From Flavobacterium sp. (lineage in GTDB: Bacteria > Bacteroidota > Bacteroidia > Flavobacteriales > Flavobacteriaceae): a stretch of DNA of 64,000 bases. Shown piece after piece: positions 51,301 to 62,084 of the stretch. Location: contig NZ_JAPZSP010000010.1 of assembly GCF_027531705.1 (NCBI RefSeq), positions 62,001-126,000 of the forward strand, given 5' to 3'. The notes under the pieces are model-generated. The model saw only the letters and a list, made by a program, of their open reading frames with translations, did not search any database and was not told the origin of the DNA. A program made the translations under genes and the position numbers. Each line of letters opens with the position of its first letter. The first letter of the stretch is position 1.

Positions 51301-53633
51301 AAACTAGTTCCTCCACCATTTGTAGCAGTTACATCTACAGAAAAAGAACCAGCGGCTGTTGGTGTACCAGTAATTTCACCAGTAGTAGTATTAAGTGATA
51401 AACCAGTTGGCAATGTTCCTGAACTTATTGCATATGATGTTGGAGCATTAGTAGCAACAATATTGTAACTAAACACAACATTGTATGTACCTGATGGCGT
51501 AGCTGTAGTAACTACAGGAATAGCTTGATTAACAGTTAAAGTACCATTATCGTTATTCCAAACACCAGCTGTTCCTCCATAAACATATTGAGAACTTCCC
51601 GTTTTTTGAAATCTTGAAGCATAATAATATACCCCAGGTGTTAAACTTGAACCAATATTTGCAACATATTCATCATCATTTCCTTGATCAGCATTAAAAG
51701 TTGCTGGTACCCATGTCCAAGAGCCTGAGTTAGGGTTAATATTAGATGAGCTATATCCAATCCAAGCTGTGATTCCAGAACCAGGACTTCCTGTGTTTGT
51801 AACACCTGGCTCATATACTTTGGCATAAACATTAAAATTATCACCTTGTGTTATTGTACCCGAAGTTGGGAATTGCACATTGGCAAAATCAACCACGTTA
51901 GAAGTAACAGTCATTACTGCTGAATCAGCTGTTGATGACCATATATTGTTATTTACACCACCGTAAACAAATGTCCCTCCATTAATACTGAATCTTGAAA
52001 CAACATAATAAGTTCCAGGTGTTAATCCTGAACCTATTGTAGTTGAATATTCATCATTATTAGAACCATCATCTCCAAAATAAGGAGCAGCTACCCAAGT
52101 CCATGTATTATCAGGTGTTCCGTTAGTTGGGCTGTATCCTATCCAAGCATCAATTGCAGTTCCTTCACCAGCAGCATTAGTAATACCTCCTTCATAAACT
52201 CTTGCATAAACAAGTGTACTTCCTCCTTCAGGGAAAGTATTAGTAACTAAAGGTTGGATATTACACCAATCAACCGTTTGAACGGCTAAAGTAGTTCCAG
52301 AAGCTGTTGCTCCAAAAGCCGTTTCAGCATTTGCACCATTACGAGCTTTAGTTTGAAATGTATAAGTTGTATTTCCCGTTAAACCTATTACAGTTTTAGT
52401 TGCCCATGTTGCAGCAGTTTGCCAAACAGCAGAAGCACCAAGACTACCGTTAGCTTGAACATATAATGAACCTGTTGTTTCTTGAATAGCATATTCAGTT
52501 GAAGTAGGATTTCCATCGGTAGTAGCTATTGTAACATCTAATGTTGAAGTTTGCGGATTTGCAACAGTTACAGCATTTGGAGTATTAGCAGATGTGTAAA
52601 AACTTGATTCTGTTCCATAAGCTGTATTTACACTATTTGTTGCATAAGCACGATAAAAATATTGTGTGTTTGGCGATAAGCTAGTCAATGAACTTGTAAA
52701 TGTTCCTGTACCGCTTCCATTTGAAGTTCCTGTTGTTGGATTGGCTGAAGTTCCAAAAGCAACTCCTCTCGCTGAAACAGTAGCACCACCGTCAGCAGTA
52801 ACATCTCCTCCTGAAGAAGCTGAAGTTGTGGTTATTGCAGAAACTGAAGTTGTAGTTACAGTTGGAGCACTTATAGAAGCATTTGCAGTAATACTAATAT
52901 CATCAACCCCTAAAGCTTGAGCGTTACTTGTAGTTGCACCTGATGTCACAGAATACCTCCATGCAAAATACACAACTCCATTTTGAGCAATTGCAACTGA
53001 TGGAGTATATGTTTTAGAAGTTACTGCAACTGTAGAACCTGGAGATGTTGCAAAACCATTATTATTAGCATCAGCAGCAAAACTTGTTGTAAAATCTGCT
53101 CCACAAGATGTCCAAAAAGTACCATTTGTTGAATAAAATAACTCTATAGAAAAACCTGCAGCATTTGAACCATTTCTGAATTTTTCCACATTATATGAAA
53201 TTGTAAAATTTCCAATAGCAGTTGCCGCATTATTTCTTAAACGCGTATATAATGTAACTGTTTTATTGGCACTACCAGAAGACAAGCCTCCAATTGCAGA
53301 CTCCGATGTAACATTATTAGCATTGTATCTATATATACCCGCCGTAGCAGAAGTTGACATAGAATTGCCACCAACTTGACCAATAGTTGAAGCAGATGCT
53401 GAAAAATTAGTTATAGTTCTCTCAGTTGTATTAGCCTGTGCTGTCCATTCAGTAGGCAAAGTACCTGGCGAACCAACTATAGCATTAAAATTTTGAGTAA
53501 CAGCAGAACCACCAGCAGTTATATTAATCTGCCCAAAAGAAGCATTCCCAAAGAACAAAGCTAGTAGCAAACCAACTGTTGTCAAAAATTTGTTAAACTT
53601 TACAGTAACATTAAATTGAGTAAAATTATTCAT
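48306..53633 (-). CDS. giant T9SS-secreted multidomain protein (type C sorting domain)
   Basis: A 1775-residue secreted protein. After a signal peptide ending NASFGQ comes a beta-sandwich resembling the N-terminus of the third cargo protein (AVTQNFNAIVGSPGTLPTEWTAQ, VDDISITANA); a fibronectin-III-like region (about 255-345, LTSLSPNTQYFYRAYATNS, and a second near 350-445); two repeats of about 120 residues (GYSPTNGTPDNTWTWVAAPYFG and GYSSSNINPNSGSWTWVPATFN); a He_PIG-type Ig domain (ISSGTLPTGLSLNTTTGEITGTP) with Big_2-like sequence; and a second globular beta domain (WDFTGVGTTTIASLAATTF). The last 380 residues match the C-terminus of the 1583-residue protein (INGEEF.VQG, YQSTLATQ, VYDI.GRLL). 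No enzyme domain is recognisable. Likely a surface or secreted adhesin. Confidence 0.8.
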   Translation of the reverse strand: MNNFTQFNVTVKFNKFLTTVGLLLALFFGNASFGQINITAGGSAVTQNFNAIVGSPGTLPTEWTAQANTTERTITNFSASASTIGQVGGNSMSTSATAGIYRYNANNVTSESAIGGLSSGSANKTVTLYTRLRNNAATAIGNFTISYNVEKFRNGSNAAGFSIELFYSTNGTFWTSCGADFTTSFAADANNNGFATSPGSTVAVTSKTYTPSVAIAQNGVVYFAWRYSVTSGATTSNAQALGVDDISITANASISAPTVTTTSVSAITTTSASSGGDVTADGGATVSARGVAFGTSANPTTGTSNGSGTGTFTSSLTSLSPNTQYFYRAYATNSVNTAYGTESSFYTSANTPNAVTVANPQTSTLDVTIATTDGNPTSTEYAIQETTGSLYVQANGSLGASAVWQTAATWATKTVIGLTGNTTYTFQTKARNGANAETAFGATASGTTLAVQTVDWCNIQPLVTNTFPEGGSTLVYARVYEGGITNAAGEGTAIDAWIGYSPTNGTPDNTWTWVAAPYFGDDGSNNDEYSTTIGSGLTPGTYYVVSRFSINGGTFVYGGVNNNIWSSTADSAVMTVTSNVVDFANVQFPTSGTITQGDNFNVYAKVYEPGVTNTGSPGSGITAWIGYSSSNINPNSGSWTWVPATFNADQGNDDEYVANIGSSLTPGVYYYASRFQKTGSSQYVYGGTAGVWNNDNGTLTVNQAIPVVTTATPSGTYNVVFSYNIVATNAPTSYAISSGTLPTGLSLNTTTGEITGTPTAAGSFSVDVTATNGGGTSLPATLSFTIAKANQTITFGALASATTATAPFALTGTASSGLTVTYASSNTAVATISGNTVTIVAPGTTTITASQAGDTNYNPATVVNQNLVVTYPVIAGWDFTGVGTTTIASLAATTFNNNLDNSTTLSNVTRGAGAAWSTAGNSFRTQGFQNNGISTANTDYFQTTLKTDLGYSLNLSNIGANFSGTASFANSPGVSSQFAYSLDGTTFTLIGSPTVTIGTPATLAIDLSGVTALQNLPSGTTVTFRYYASGQTTTGGWGFNSPSSGTNGLAFNGTIVCVDPVAYTVTGTGSLCAGGAGVAVGLSNSQLGVSYQLKRDGSNVGSLVAGTGTALAFGNQTVAGTYTVEATNVACSINLTMTGNAVVTVNPLPTLDSITATAACINTPSTVTMTGLLPNTAGSFTYTNSMTGPLVTVVSGTSDASGNFSFVTPNLPAVANGAIITITSGTVTATGCTTTFSGKTVSVVVGKVTTWTAGSPNFWDNGTPTSIDTAVIAANYSEVADVNACNLTVNNNAIVSIPSLRNVSLEGALTVSSGTFTLENNANLIQNADVNNSGSIIVKRESAPINRLDYTLWSSPVDGQMLKAFSPGTVSDRFYFFNPTSTPIGGSAGQGAFQVVPTPLSTPFAEGNGYLIRASNWFANAPAPEVNWMGTFTGVPNNGNVSLSVASGTYNAVGNPYPSTINADEFITANNLTEALYFWRKKNSSTSPSYATYTLAGGVGTAANTAGGSSVVPNGIIQVGQGFIAKATSTSLNFTNAMRNGELSTQFFRTSSIERSRVWLNLSDNNGFVNQALVAYMPSATTGIDAAIDGRFLENNIPTQLSSLINGEEFAVQGKPVFTASDVVALGFKTQTEGNYTIAIDHVDGLFANGQEVFLKDNVTNAVHNLTNEPYNFTAPAGTANTRFEIVYQSTLATQNPVLNENMVAVYKQNQNLVVNTGAIQMKDVKVYDIQGRLLVEQKDVNAATAKLAISSTNQVLIVKVTAKDSSVVTKKVLF

Positions 53634-53823
53634 AAATAAAAATATTTAATTATTTTAGTATCAGCATTTAAAATTATAGTTGCCAATACTATCAACTCGC
53701 AAAATTATAGTTTTTATTGAGATATAAAAACCCGTGTTTACAATTTGATAATAAAATCGTTGAACTACATATTTATTCGTTTAAAAACGCAAAAAAGTAA
53801 ATTGAAACTTACTTAATTAAAAC

Positions 53824-53855
53824 AAAAAAAAGGCGCATGAAAATCATGCGCCTTT
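53824..53855 (-). terminator. intrinsic terminator of the third T9SS cargo gene
   Basis: Stem AAAGGCGCATGA (53829-53840) / TCATGCGCCTTT (53844-53855), 3-nt loop, seven T on the minus strand. Confidence 0.88.
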
Positions 53856-53877
53856 TTAGGTATGTATTAGGTAGCTA

Positions 53878-56800
53878 TTACCTTTTAATCATACGAACCG
53901 ATTTAACGGTATCACCTTGAGAAACAATTACATTGTAAACTCCAGCAGGATAGTTAGCACCTAGTTGTAAGTCGCTACTTTCGTTAGCATTTACTTCAAG
54001 GTTTTCTAGTTGTTTTCCAATCATATCGTATACTTGTACTTTAACATTTTGATCGTTAGTTGTAGTAACATTCAAAGTAAAGTTAGTAGCAAATGGGTTT
54101 GGATAACCAACAGCTTTAAATTCAGCATCAACATTTCCTTTAGCAATTCTAAATGGTGCTGGTGTATTAATTGTACAAGTAGTTCCATATTCAGATTGAA
54201 CACCACTAGATGTTACTGCTACTGAAATACTATATTGAGTAGCTGTAGAATATCCTGGTATCAATGCTGTTGGGAAGTTGTTAACTGGTTTGTTAATAAT
54301 TTGCTCAGCCAAAGTAGTTAAATTCACCACTTTGAAAGAATATTGTGTAACCCCAAATTGTGCAGAAGTTAGAACTGAGCTACCAAAAGCAACCGTTTGG
54401 CCACATGAAGTAATTGCAGGAATTGAAGGTCCACCAATTACACATGGTTCACTGTAAGCAGAATAAGCACCACTTGTTTTAACTGCGATTTCAACAGTAT
54501 AAGAATCACCATAAGTATAAATTGGCAATTGATTTAATCTAAACCAGTTGAAAGTTCTGTCTAAAATTTGAACACCAGCTGAACTAGTTACTTTATATCT
54601 ATAACCAGTAACACCAGTTAATGCAGTTGTTTTTATATCAGCAAACATTGAATCAACGCTTCTACCACAAGATGGACTTACTAATGAAGGTGCACTTGGA
54701 GAATTTACTATACAAGCATTACCATAATATCCTAACCATACACCACCAACTTGCATCATTACTTTAACAGAATAAGCTGTTCCATAGTCGTATCTAGGTA
54801 ATTCAGTTAATCTGAACCAGTGAACATTTTTAGTTATTACTTGAACAGGATCAGCAGGAGTAGTTAGGTTAGTAACTTCAAATCTGTATCCAGTTGCAGC
54901 TGGCAAAATTGTTGAAGTGATTGAAGTATAAACAAATGGCAAAGTAACACCACATGCTGAAGGGCTTAATTGTGTTAATACTGGTACATACGTAAAATCA
55001 GTACTGCTTAGAGGAATAACAGTATTGCTTCCAGTCCAATTAGCAGCGTTGTTTACTGTATTTTTATAAAGAACTATAGCAATCTGTCCTGATCTTGAAT
55101 CAGTATATTCATAATTATCTAATATTCCTGTAACTAAATTACCGTTAGCAACATTTAAAGCAGCTGGTAAATAAGAGGTGTTTGTGCTTGCAGTTCCTGT
55201 TGTTATCCAAGCGATATTAGAGAAACCATAAATAAAGTTAGGAGTTGTTGACAAACCTTCGAAGATAAATACATTTTCATTAGCAGATGATAGTCCATTT
55301 AATGAACCTGAAATAACCGTACCAAGATCAGTTGTAGCTGCACCTGCTGCAGGGCAAGTTACTGTAATTACAGTTCCAGAAGGAATTGCACTACCTGTAT
55401 TATTTCTCCAAACCAAAGTTTGTTCATTAGAATTTAATGCAGTCCCATTATAGGCATTATCAGTAAAAGATAATTGAGCATTTACAGGGATGTCAACCCA
55501 GTTTACAAAACTAAAAGCATCAGATGTAGTAGTTACACCTACAAAGCTAATATCACCTGGTTGGAAGTTTAATGTTACAGCATCAGCAGTAATAGCGAAT
55601 GAATAAGTAGCTTCGTCAGCATCGTCACTTAACACTTCGATAGTATTGTTGAAAGTTCCAGCAGTTGCGCTAGAAAAAGCAACAGAGAAAGTAGTTGAAC
55701 CAGCTGGTGGAATAGTAGTCAAAGCAGGTTGTGTGATTGTATACTGAGTACTAGCAGTACCTAATTGTACATAAGGCGCCGTTAAAACTAAATTACCAGT
55801 ACCCGTATTTTGAATTGTATACGTTCTAGTTAAAGTATTACCAGTTGCTAGAGTTCCAAAAGAAGTATGGTCTGCTAACAATGGTGTTGTAGCACCATCA
55901 ACTATGTTTGTTGAATTTCCTCTGATGTTAATTTCAGGAGTTGGAGCTTCAGCCGTTGCCGAAATATCAAATGAATAATTAGCTTCATCATCATCGTTAC
56001 TTAACACTTCTATTCCATCATCAAAAAGACCTGCTGTAGCACTATTAAAAGTTACAGAAAAAGTAGTTGAACCTCCAGCCGCAATAGTTGTTGAAGCAGG
56101 CTGAGCAATAGTATATTGTGCACTACTAAGCGTTAACGAAACAGGATTCGCAGGTAAAACTAAATCAGCAGAACCAAGATTTTCGATAGTATAAGTTCTA
56201 GTTACAGAAGTGTTTGTAGAAACAGTTCCGAATAATGTGTGATTGGCTAAAGAAGCAGGGGTTGCACCATCAACGATAGAAGCACCATTTCCTTTGATGT
56301 TAATTTCTGGAGCTGTAGCTCCGCCACCATTTACATAAATAGAAAAATCATCAATTGCCATACCGTCATCAGCTCCAGTAGCATCAAAATCTGACCATCT
56401 AATCCAGAAAGTGGCTCCATTAACTATTCCTAATCCTGAAACTGTAGAAGATAGGTTGGCCATGTGAAGTTGAGACCCATTAGCGACAGCTTGTCCAGGA
56501 TTTGCATAATCTAAAGTATTTTCATCTGTCCAAGTTCCTGTTGTTAAAGAGGTAGCATTAACTGAATATTGAAAATCCAATCTATCAGATCTATTTAATG
56601 CTCCAATTCTCCAAGTTTCACCTTTGTAAGTTATTACTAAACTAGTAATTGTTGCACCCGTATTATTGGTAAAAGATGCTCCAATTGTTGGAATATTTGA
56701 ACCTGACCTAAGTCCTCCAAAAGCTCTTTCAGTACTTGCAGCTGTTCCAAAACTATAAGTATCACCACTATTAGCACTACCAGTCCCTGCAGTATATAGA

Positions 56801-56991
56801 GTATTTGCTGGAGCGGTTGCACTTGTCTCAGAAAATGCCCAGCCTGAAGGAACCGTGCTGCTAGTTCCTGTAATTGCTAAGGCATCAAAGTTTTGCGAAT
56901 AAGTATTCGCAACGCCAGTACCAGAAATGGATATTTGACCATATCCTAACGCAATACTTAAAAACGTTACTAAAAATAAAATTTTCTTCAT
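53878..56991 (-). CDS. large T9SS-secreted protein with choice-of-anchor D domains (type A sorting domain)
   Basis: A 1037-residue secreted protein with signal peptide MKKILFLVTFLSIALGYGQ. It has an N-terminal beta-sandwich (YSQNFDALAITG, AIDDFSIYVNGGG), two consecutive choice-of-anchor D domains of about 120 residues (INIKGNGASIVDGATPASLANHTLFGTV and INIRGNSTNIVDGATTPLLADHTSFGTL), a lamin-tail-like domain (PGDISFVGVTTTSDAFSFVNW), then three Ig-like repeats beginning with SPSCG/ITSCG. The end is a classical type A T9SS sorting domain: YPNPFATNFTLNV, VQVYDMIGKQLE, YPAGVYNVIVSQGDTVKSVRMIKR. Choice-of-anchor and lamin-tail domains often accompany extracellular nucleases or phosphatases, but none is present here. 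Confidence 0.85.
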   Translation of the reverse strand: MKKILFLVTFLSIALGYGQISISGTGVANTYSQNFDALAITGTSSTVPSGWAFSETSATAPANTLYTAGTGSANSGDTYSFGTAASTERAFGGLRSGSNIPTIGASFTNNTGATITSLVITYKGETWRIGALNRSDRLDFQYSVNATSLTTGTWTDENTLDYANPGQAVANGSQLHMANLSSTVSGLGIVNGATFWIRWSDFDATGADDGMAIDDFSIYVNGGGATAPEINIKGNGASIVDGATPASLANHTLFGTVSTNTSVTRTYTIENLGSADLVLPANPVSLTLSSAQYTIAQPASTTIAAGGSTTFSVTFNSATAGLFDDGIEVLSNDDDEANYSFDISATAEAPTPEINIRGNSTNIVDGATTPLLADHTSFGTLATGNTLTRTYTIQNTGTGNLVLTAPYVQLGTASTQYTITQPALTTIPPAGSTTFSVAFSSATAGTFNNTIEVLSDDADEATYSFAITADAVTLNFQPGDISFVGVTTTSDAFSFVNWVDIPVNAQLSFTDNAYNGTALNSNEQTLVWRNNTGSAIPSGTVITVTCPAAGAATTDLGTVISGSLNGLSSANENVFIFEGLSTTPNFIYGFSNIAWITTGTASTNTSYLPAALNVANGNLVTGILDNYEYTDSRSGQIAIVLYKNTVNNAANWTGSNTVIPLSSTDFTYVPVLTQLSPSACGVTLPFVYTSITSTILPAATGYRFEVTNLTTPADPVQVITKNVHWFRLTELPRYDYGTAYSVKVMMQVGGVWLGYYGNACIVNSPSAPSLVSPSCGRSVDSMFADIKTTALTGVTGYRYKVTSSAGVQILDRTFNWFRLNQLPIYTYGDSYTVEIAVKTSGAYSAYSEPCVIGGPSIPAITSCGQTVAFGSSVLTSAQFGVTQYSFKVVNLTTLAEQIINKPVNNFPTALIPGYSTATQYSISVAVTSSGVQSEYGTTCTINTPAPFRIAKGNVDAEFKAVGYPNPFATNFTLNVTTTNDQNVKVQVYDMIGKQLENLEVNANESSDLQLGANYPAGVYNVIVSQGDTVKSVRMIKR

Positions 56992-57025
56992 TTTTTTATT
57001 GTTTTATATTAAAAAATATTTTTTA

Positions 57026-57053
57026 CAAAGTTAATTCAAATAGTACACACCAA
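57026..57053 (-). promoter_or_regulatory. candidate promoter of the third T9SS cargo gene
   Basis: On the minus strand TAACTTTG (57033-57026) matches TAnnTTTG, with TTG at 57053-57051 as a possible -33 element, slightly closer than usual. The ATG follows 34 bp later. Confidence 0.42.
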
Positions 57054-57130
57054 GTATCTTTTTGTATTAAGATTTTGTTAACCAATTTAGATTACATATT
57101 AACAATTTAGCAATACAAGTTGTACTAAAT

Positions 57131-57157
57131 AAAAAACTCCCCAATTTCTTGAGGAGT
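57131..57157 (-). terminator. likely terminator after the DUF3467 gene
   Basis: Stem ACTCCCCAA (57136-57144) / TTGAGGAGT (57149-57157) with one mismatch and a TTTC loop; six T follow on the minus strand. Confidence 0.6.
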
Positions 57158-57163
57158 AGTTTG

Positions 57164-57475
57164 TTACGCTTGACCGGTTGGTCCAAAATTTAAAGGAATT
57201 GGTGGTTGTTCAGAGTCTTTGATTTCTCCATGCGCCATTTCAAATCGGTGTACGTTTTCTGCCAGTGCTTTTACCAGTCTTTTGGCATGTTGCGGCGTTA
57301 AAACGATTCTTGATTTTACTTTAGACTTCGGAGTTCCGGGCATAATGCATACGAAATCGACAACAAATTCTGAAGCAGAATGGTTGATAATAGCTAGATT
57401 GGAATAGATTCCTTCAGCAGTTGCTTCGTCTAGTTCTATATTTATTTGTCCTTGTGGTTGTTTTTGATCACTCAT
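57164..57475 (-). CDS. DUF3467 domain-containing protein
   Basis: A 103-residue cytoplasmic protein starting MSDQKQPQGQINIELDEATAEGIYSNLAIINHS. The core SEFVVDFVCIMPGTPKSKVKSRIVLTPQHAKRLVKAL is the DUF3467 signature. The family sits next to rpoC in Bacteroidota genomes, as it does here, suggesting a link to the transcription machinery, but no function is established. It is 96 bp downstream of the rpoC stop, beyond a terminator-like hairpin, so it may be expressed by read-through or from its own promoter. Confidence 0.85.
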   Translation of the reverse strand: MSDQKQPQGQINIELDEATAEGIYSNLAIINHSASEFVVDFVCIMPGTPKSKVKSRIVLTPQHAKRLVKALAENVHRFEMAHGEIKDSEQPPIPLNFGPTGQA

Positions 57476-57504
57476 TTTATATTGGGTGTTAGATGTTGAT
57501 TAAG

Positions 57505-57552
57505 AAAAAATGCCGCTAACTCACTAGTTTTGAAAATAGGAATTAGCGGCAT
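57505..57552 (-). terminator. intrinsic terminator after rpoC
   Basis: Perfect 10-bp stem ATGCCGCTAA (57510-57519) / TTAGCGGCAT (57543-57552) with a 23-nt loop and six T on the minus strand, just after the rpoC stop. Confidence 0.72.
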
Positions 57553-57571
57553 GATTATTTAGTTATGATTT

Positions 57572-60500
57572 TTAATAAATGTATTCTTCTTTATTAGCCA
57601 TCATTTCATTGTAATCGTCTTTAGAACCAACAATTGTGTTGTCGTATTCTCTCATACCTGTTCCAGCTGGAATTCTATGACCTACAATTACATTTTCTTT
57701 CAATCCTTCTAAGAAATCAACTTTACCAGCTACTGCTGCTTCGTTTAATACTTTAGTTGTTTCCTGGAATGATGCCGCAGAGATAAATGATTTCGTTTGT
57801 AACGAAGCTCTCGTAATACCTTGTAATACTGGTGTTGCTGTTGCTGTGATTACATCTCTTGCTACTACTAGATTTTTGTCATTACGTTTTAGTAATGAAT
57901 TTTCATCACGTAGTTCACGAGGCGAAATAATTTGTCCTGGTTTCAAGTTGCTAGAATCTCCAGCATCTTCTACCACTTTCATTCCGTACAATTTATCATT
58001 TTCAAGAATAAAGTCTTTAGTATGAATTAATTGCTCTTCTAGGAATAAAGTATCTCCTGGATCTTCTACTCTTACTTTACGCATCATTTGACGAATTACA
58101 ACTTCAAAGTGTTTGTCGTTGATTTTTACCCCTTGAAGACGGTATACTTCTTGAATTTCGTTAACCAAATACTGTTGAACAGCTGCTGGTCCTTGGATTC
58201 TTAAGATATCATCTGGTGTAATTGCTCCGTCAGACAATGGAACTCCTGCTCTTACGAAGTCATTTTCTTGAACAAGAATTTGACTAGATAATTTCACAAG
58301 ATATTTTTTAACCTCACCAAATTTAGATTCGATGATGATTTCACGGTTACCTCTTTTAATTTTACCAAAAGAAACTACACCATCAATCTCAGAAACTACC
58401 GCTGGGTTTGAAGGATTACGAGCTTCTAACAACTCTGTAATTCTTGGTAAACCTCCTGTAATATCACCAGATTTAGAAGAACGACGAGGAATTTTTACTA
58501 AAACTTTACCCGCTTTAATTTTTTCTCCATCTTCTACCATAAGGTGTGCACCAACTGGTAAGTTATAAGAACGAATTAACTCATTATCTTTTCCGTAAAT
58601 CAATAAAGTTGGAATTAATTTTTTGTTTCTTCCTTCAGAAATTACTTTTTCTTGGAAACCTGTTTGCTCATCAATTTCAACTTGGAACGATTGTCCTTGT
58701 TCTAAATCTTCGTAAGCAATTTTTCCAGTAAATTCAGAAACGATAACTCCATTATATGGATCCCATTTACAGATAGCAGTTCCTTTAGTTACCATATCTC
58801 CGTCTTTCACGAAAATACTAGAACCGTAAGGAATGTTATGTGTATTTAATACGATTCCAGTTTTTGGTTCAACCAATTTTAATTCAGTTGAACGAGAAAC
58901 TACGATATCTACTTTATTTCCTTCGCTATCTTCACCTACAACTGTTTTAAGATCTTCTATTTCTAGTTTACCATCAAAACGCATTACGATGCTAGATTCT
59001 TCAGAAATTCCTCCCGCAACCCCACCAACGTGGAATGTACGAAGTGTTAACTGTGTTCCTGGTTCCCCAATAGACTGAGCAGCGATAACTCCGACTGCTT
59101 CACCTCTTTGAGTCATTTTTCCAGTAGCAAGGTTTCTACCGTAACATTTAGCACAAATACCTTTTAATGCTTCACATGTTAAAGGCGAACGAACTTCCAC
59201 TTTTTCGATTGGAGATTCTTCGATTGTTTTTACGATTGCTTCTGTAATTTGCTCACCTGCGCGAACAACTACTTCAGAACTTAAAGGATTGATAACATCT
59301 TGTAATGCTACACGACCTAAAATTCTTTCACCTAATGATTCAACAATTTCTTCATTTTTCTTCAATGCAGAAACTTCGATTCCTCTAAGAGTACCACAAT
59401 CTTCTGTATTTACAATAACATCTTGAGAAACGTCATGTAATCTACGAGTAAGGTAACCAGCATCAGCTGTTTTAAGAGCGGTATCGGCAAGACCTTTACG
59501 AGCACCGTGCGTAGAGATGAAGTATTCTAAGATTGAAAGTCCTTCTTTAAAGTTAGAAAGAATTGGATTCTCGATAATCTCTCCACCACCTGCAGTCGAT
59601 TTTTTAGGTTTAGCCATCAAACCACGCATACCTGTAAGCTGACGAATTTGCTCTTTAGATCCACGCGCTCCAGAATCAAGCATCATATATACCGAGTTAA
59701 AACCTTGTTGGTCTTCACGGATATTTTTCATTGCTAACTCTGTAAGTTGTGCATTTGCAGATGTCCAGATATCAATAACTTGGTTGTAACGTTCGTTATT
59801 GGTAATCAATCCCATGTTATAGTTCAAAGAGATTCCTTCAACTTGTTCACGAGCATCAGCAATTAATTTTGTTTTTTGTTCTGGGATTCTAATATCACCT
59901 AAAGAGAAAGATAAACCTCCTTTGAAAGCGAATTTATAACCCATATCTTTCATATTATCAAGGAAAGCTGCAGTAGTAGGAACATCTGTTACAGCAAGGA
60001 TTTTACCAATAATATCACGTAATGATTTTTTGGTTAATACCTCATTGATATATCCAGCTGCTTGAGGAACTACTTCATTAAATAATACTCTACCTGCAGT
60101 AGTTTGGATTATTTTGTAAACTAATTCACCTGCTTCATTGAAATCTTTTGCTCTAATTTTTACTCTTGCGTTCAATTCTAATCTTCCTTCGTTTAAAGCA
60201 ATATTAGTTTCTTCGGCAGAATAGAAAGTTAATCCTTCTCCTAAAATTTTGTGTTCTGGAGTAGACAAACGCTCTTTGGTCATATAATATAGACCCAAAA
60301 CCATGTCTTGAGAAGGTACTGTGATAGGTGCACCATTAGCAGGATTCAGAATGTTATGAGAAGCTAATAATAATAATTGTGCTTCTAATATTGCTTCTGG
60401 TCCTAACGGCAAGTGAACTGCCATCTGGTCACCATCAAAATCCGCGTTGAACGCCGTACACACTAATGGGTGCAATTGGATAGCTTTTCCTTCAATTAAT

Positions 60501-61885
60501 TTTGGTTGGAAAGACTGAATACCCAAACGGTGTAATGTAGGAGCACGGTTTAGTAATACTGGATGTCCTTTGATTACATTTTCAAGAATATCCCATACAA
60601 CTGGCTCTTTTTTATCTATAATTTTCTTTGCAGATTTTACAGTTTTAACGATTCCTCTTTCGATTAATTTACGAATAACGAATGGTTTGTATAGTTCGGC
60701 TGCCATATCTTTTGGGATACCACATTCGAATAATTTTAATTCAGGTCCAACAACAATTACCGAACGAGCAGAATAATCCACACGTTTTCCAAGTAAGTTT
60801 TGACGGAAACGACCTTGTTTACCTTTTAACGAGTCAGAAAGAGATTTTAATGGTCTATTTGATTCTGTTTTAACTGCAGAAGCTTTACGAGTATTATCGA
60901 AAAGTGAATCTACAGATTCTTGCAACATACGTTTTTCGTTTCTTAAGATAACTTCTGGAGCTTTGATTTCCATTAATCTTTTCAAACGATTGTTACGGAT
61001 GATTACACGACGGTAAAGGTCATTTAAATCTGAAGTTGCAAAACGACCTCCATCAAGAGGTACAAGAGGACGCAATTCTGGTGGAATAACCGGAACTACT
61101 TTCATAATCATCCATTCAGGACGATTTTCTCTGTTTTTGTTTGAATCACGGAATGACTCAACCACTTGCAATCTTTTTAATGCTTCTGTTTTTCTTTGTT
61201 TAGAAGTTTCGTTGTTAGCACTATGACGTAATTCATAAGATAATGAATCAAGGTCGATACGTGCTAATAAGTCCATAATACATTCAGCTCCCATTTTGGC
61301 AACGAATTTATTTGGATCAAAATCATCTAAATATTGGTTTTCCATAGGAAGTGTATCTAAAATATTTAGATATTCTTCTTCTGTTAAAAAGTCTAATCTA
61401 TGGATTGGCTCACCTTCTGCATTTTTGGCAATACCTGGTTGGATTACTACATATCTTTCGTAGTAGATAATCATATCTAATTTCTTAGATGGCAATCCTA
61501 AAATATAACCAATTTTGTTTGGAAGTGAACGGAAATACCAGATATGAGCGATTGGAACAACAAGATTAATGTGCCCTACTCTATCACGACGTACTTTCTT
61601 TTCGGTAACTTCAACACCACAACGGTCACAAATGATTCCTTTGTAGCGAATTCTTTTATACTTACCACAAGCACATTCAAAATCTTTTACTGGACCGAAA
61701 ATTCTTTCGCAGAAAAGACCATCACGCTCTGGTTTGTGCGTTCTATAATTGATAGTTTCAGGTTTTAAAACTTCACCTCTTGACTCAGCCAAGATTGATT
61801 CTGGAGAAGCTAATCCTATCGAGATTTTGTTAAACCTTTTGATTGGGTTTTTATCTCTGTTGTTGTTATTTCTATTATTCATCAT
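57572..61885 (-). CDS. rpoC: DNA-directed RNA polymerase subunit beta'
   Basis: A full-length 1437-residue subunit, the usual size in Bacteroidota. The N-terminal zinc site is [21 protein letters not shown]-type (four Cys around residues 70-95). The catalytic Mg-binding loop [12 protein letters not shown] lies near residue 480. The trigger-loop region contains [20 protein letters not shown]-like sequence ([16 protein letters not shown]), and the second zinc site is [16 protein letters not shown]. The C-terminus reaches KEEYIY. It is cotranscribed downstream of rpoB, from which it is separated by 255 bp carrying a repeat-derived hairpin. The low-complexity start ([11 protein letters not shown]) is typical for the group. 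Confidence 0.97.
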   Translation of the reverse strand: MMNNRNNNNRDKNPIKRFNKISIGLASPESILAESRGEVLKPETINYRTHKPERDGLFCERIFGPVKDFECACGKYKRIRYKGIICDRCGVEVTEKKVRRDRVGHINLVVPIAHIWYFRSLPNKIGYILGLPSKKLDMIIYYERYVVIQPGIAKNAEGEPIHRLDFLTEEEYLNILDTLPMENQYLDDFDPNKFVAKMGAECIMDLLARIDLDSLSYELRHSANNETSKQRKTEALKRLQVVESFRDSNKNRENRPEWMIMKVVPVIPPELRPLVPLDGGRFATSDLNDLYRRVIIRNNRLKRLMEIKAPEVILRNEKRMLQESVDSLFDNTRKASAVKTESNRPLKSLSDSLKGKQGRFRQNLLGKRVDYSARSVIVVGPELKLFECGIPKDMAAELYKPFVIRKLIERGIVKTVKSAKKIIDKKEPVVWDILENVIKGHPVLLNRAPTLHRLGIQSFQPKLIEGKAIQLHPLVCTAFNADFDGDQMAVHLPLGPEAILEAQLLLLASHNILNPANGAPITVPSQDMVLGLYYMTKERLSTPEHKILGEGLTFYSAEETNIALNEGRLELNARVKIRAKDFNEAGELVYKIIQTTAGRVLFNEVVPQAAGYINEVLTKKSLRDIIGKILAVTDVPTTAAFLDNMKDMGYKFAFKGGLSFSLGDIRIPEQKTKLIADAREQVEGISLNYNMGLITNNERYNQVIDIWTSANAQLTELAMKNIREDQQGFNSVYMMLDSGARGSKEQIRQLTGMRGLMAKPKKSTAGGGEIIENPILSNFKEGLSILEYFISTHGARKGLADTALKTADAGYLTRRLHDVSQDVIVNTEDCGTLRGIEVSALKKNEEIVESLGERILGRVALQDVINPLSSEVVVRAGEQITEAIVKTIEESPIEKVEVRSPLTCEALKGICAKCYGRNLATGKMTQRGEAVGVIAAQSIGEPGTQLTLRTFHVGGVAGGISEESSIVMRFDGKLEIEDLKTVVGEDSEGNKVDIVVSRSTELKLVEPKTGIVLNTHNIPYGSSIFVKDGDMVTKGTAICKWDPYNGVIVSEFTGKIAYEDLEQGQSFQVEIDEQTGFQEKVISEGRNKKLIPTLLIYGKDNELIRSYNLPVGAHLMVEDGEKIKAGKVLVKIPRRSSKSGDITGGLPRITELLEARNPSNPAVVSEIDGVVSFGKIKRGNREIIIESKFGEVKKYLVKLSSQILVQENDFVRAGVPLSDGAITPDDILRIQGPAAVQQYLVNEIQEVYRLQGVKINDKHFEVVIRQMMRKVRVEDPGDTLFLEEQLIHTKDFILENDKLYGMKVVEDAGDSSNLKPGQIISPRELRDENSLLKRNDKNLVVARDVITATATPVLQGITRASLQTKSFISAASFQETTKVLNEAAVAGKVDFLEGLKENVIVGHRIPAGTGMREYDNTIVGSKDDYNEMMANKEEYIY

Positions 61886-62084
61886 AGTTTTTACTATTGA
61901 TTTATTGCAATTAAAAATTGATTTTAGACTTCTGATATTTTTATTTTTATCAGTAAGCTACCACGAATTACTTCTCTAAACTTCAACTAAATTTTTGAAG
62001 TGCTAATTATTAAGTCTTAATAAAAAATCGGAACGGGTTACGGGTATAAATCCTAAAAACTCTATAAATTAAGTAATCAGTTTT

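Noticed and set aside
43298-56991. The secreted giants as a phage, toxin or secretion-system island
   Set aside because: No integrase, toxin domain, immunity gene, tRNA junction or transposase is present; sorting domains identify them as T9SS cargo.
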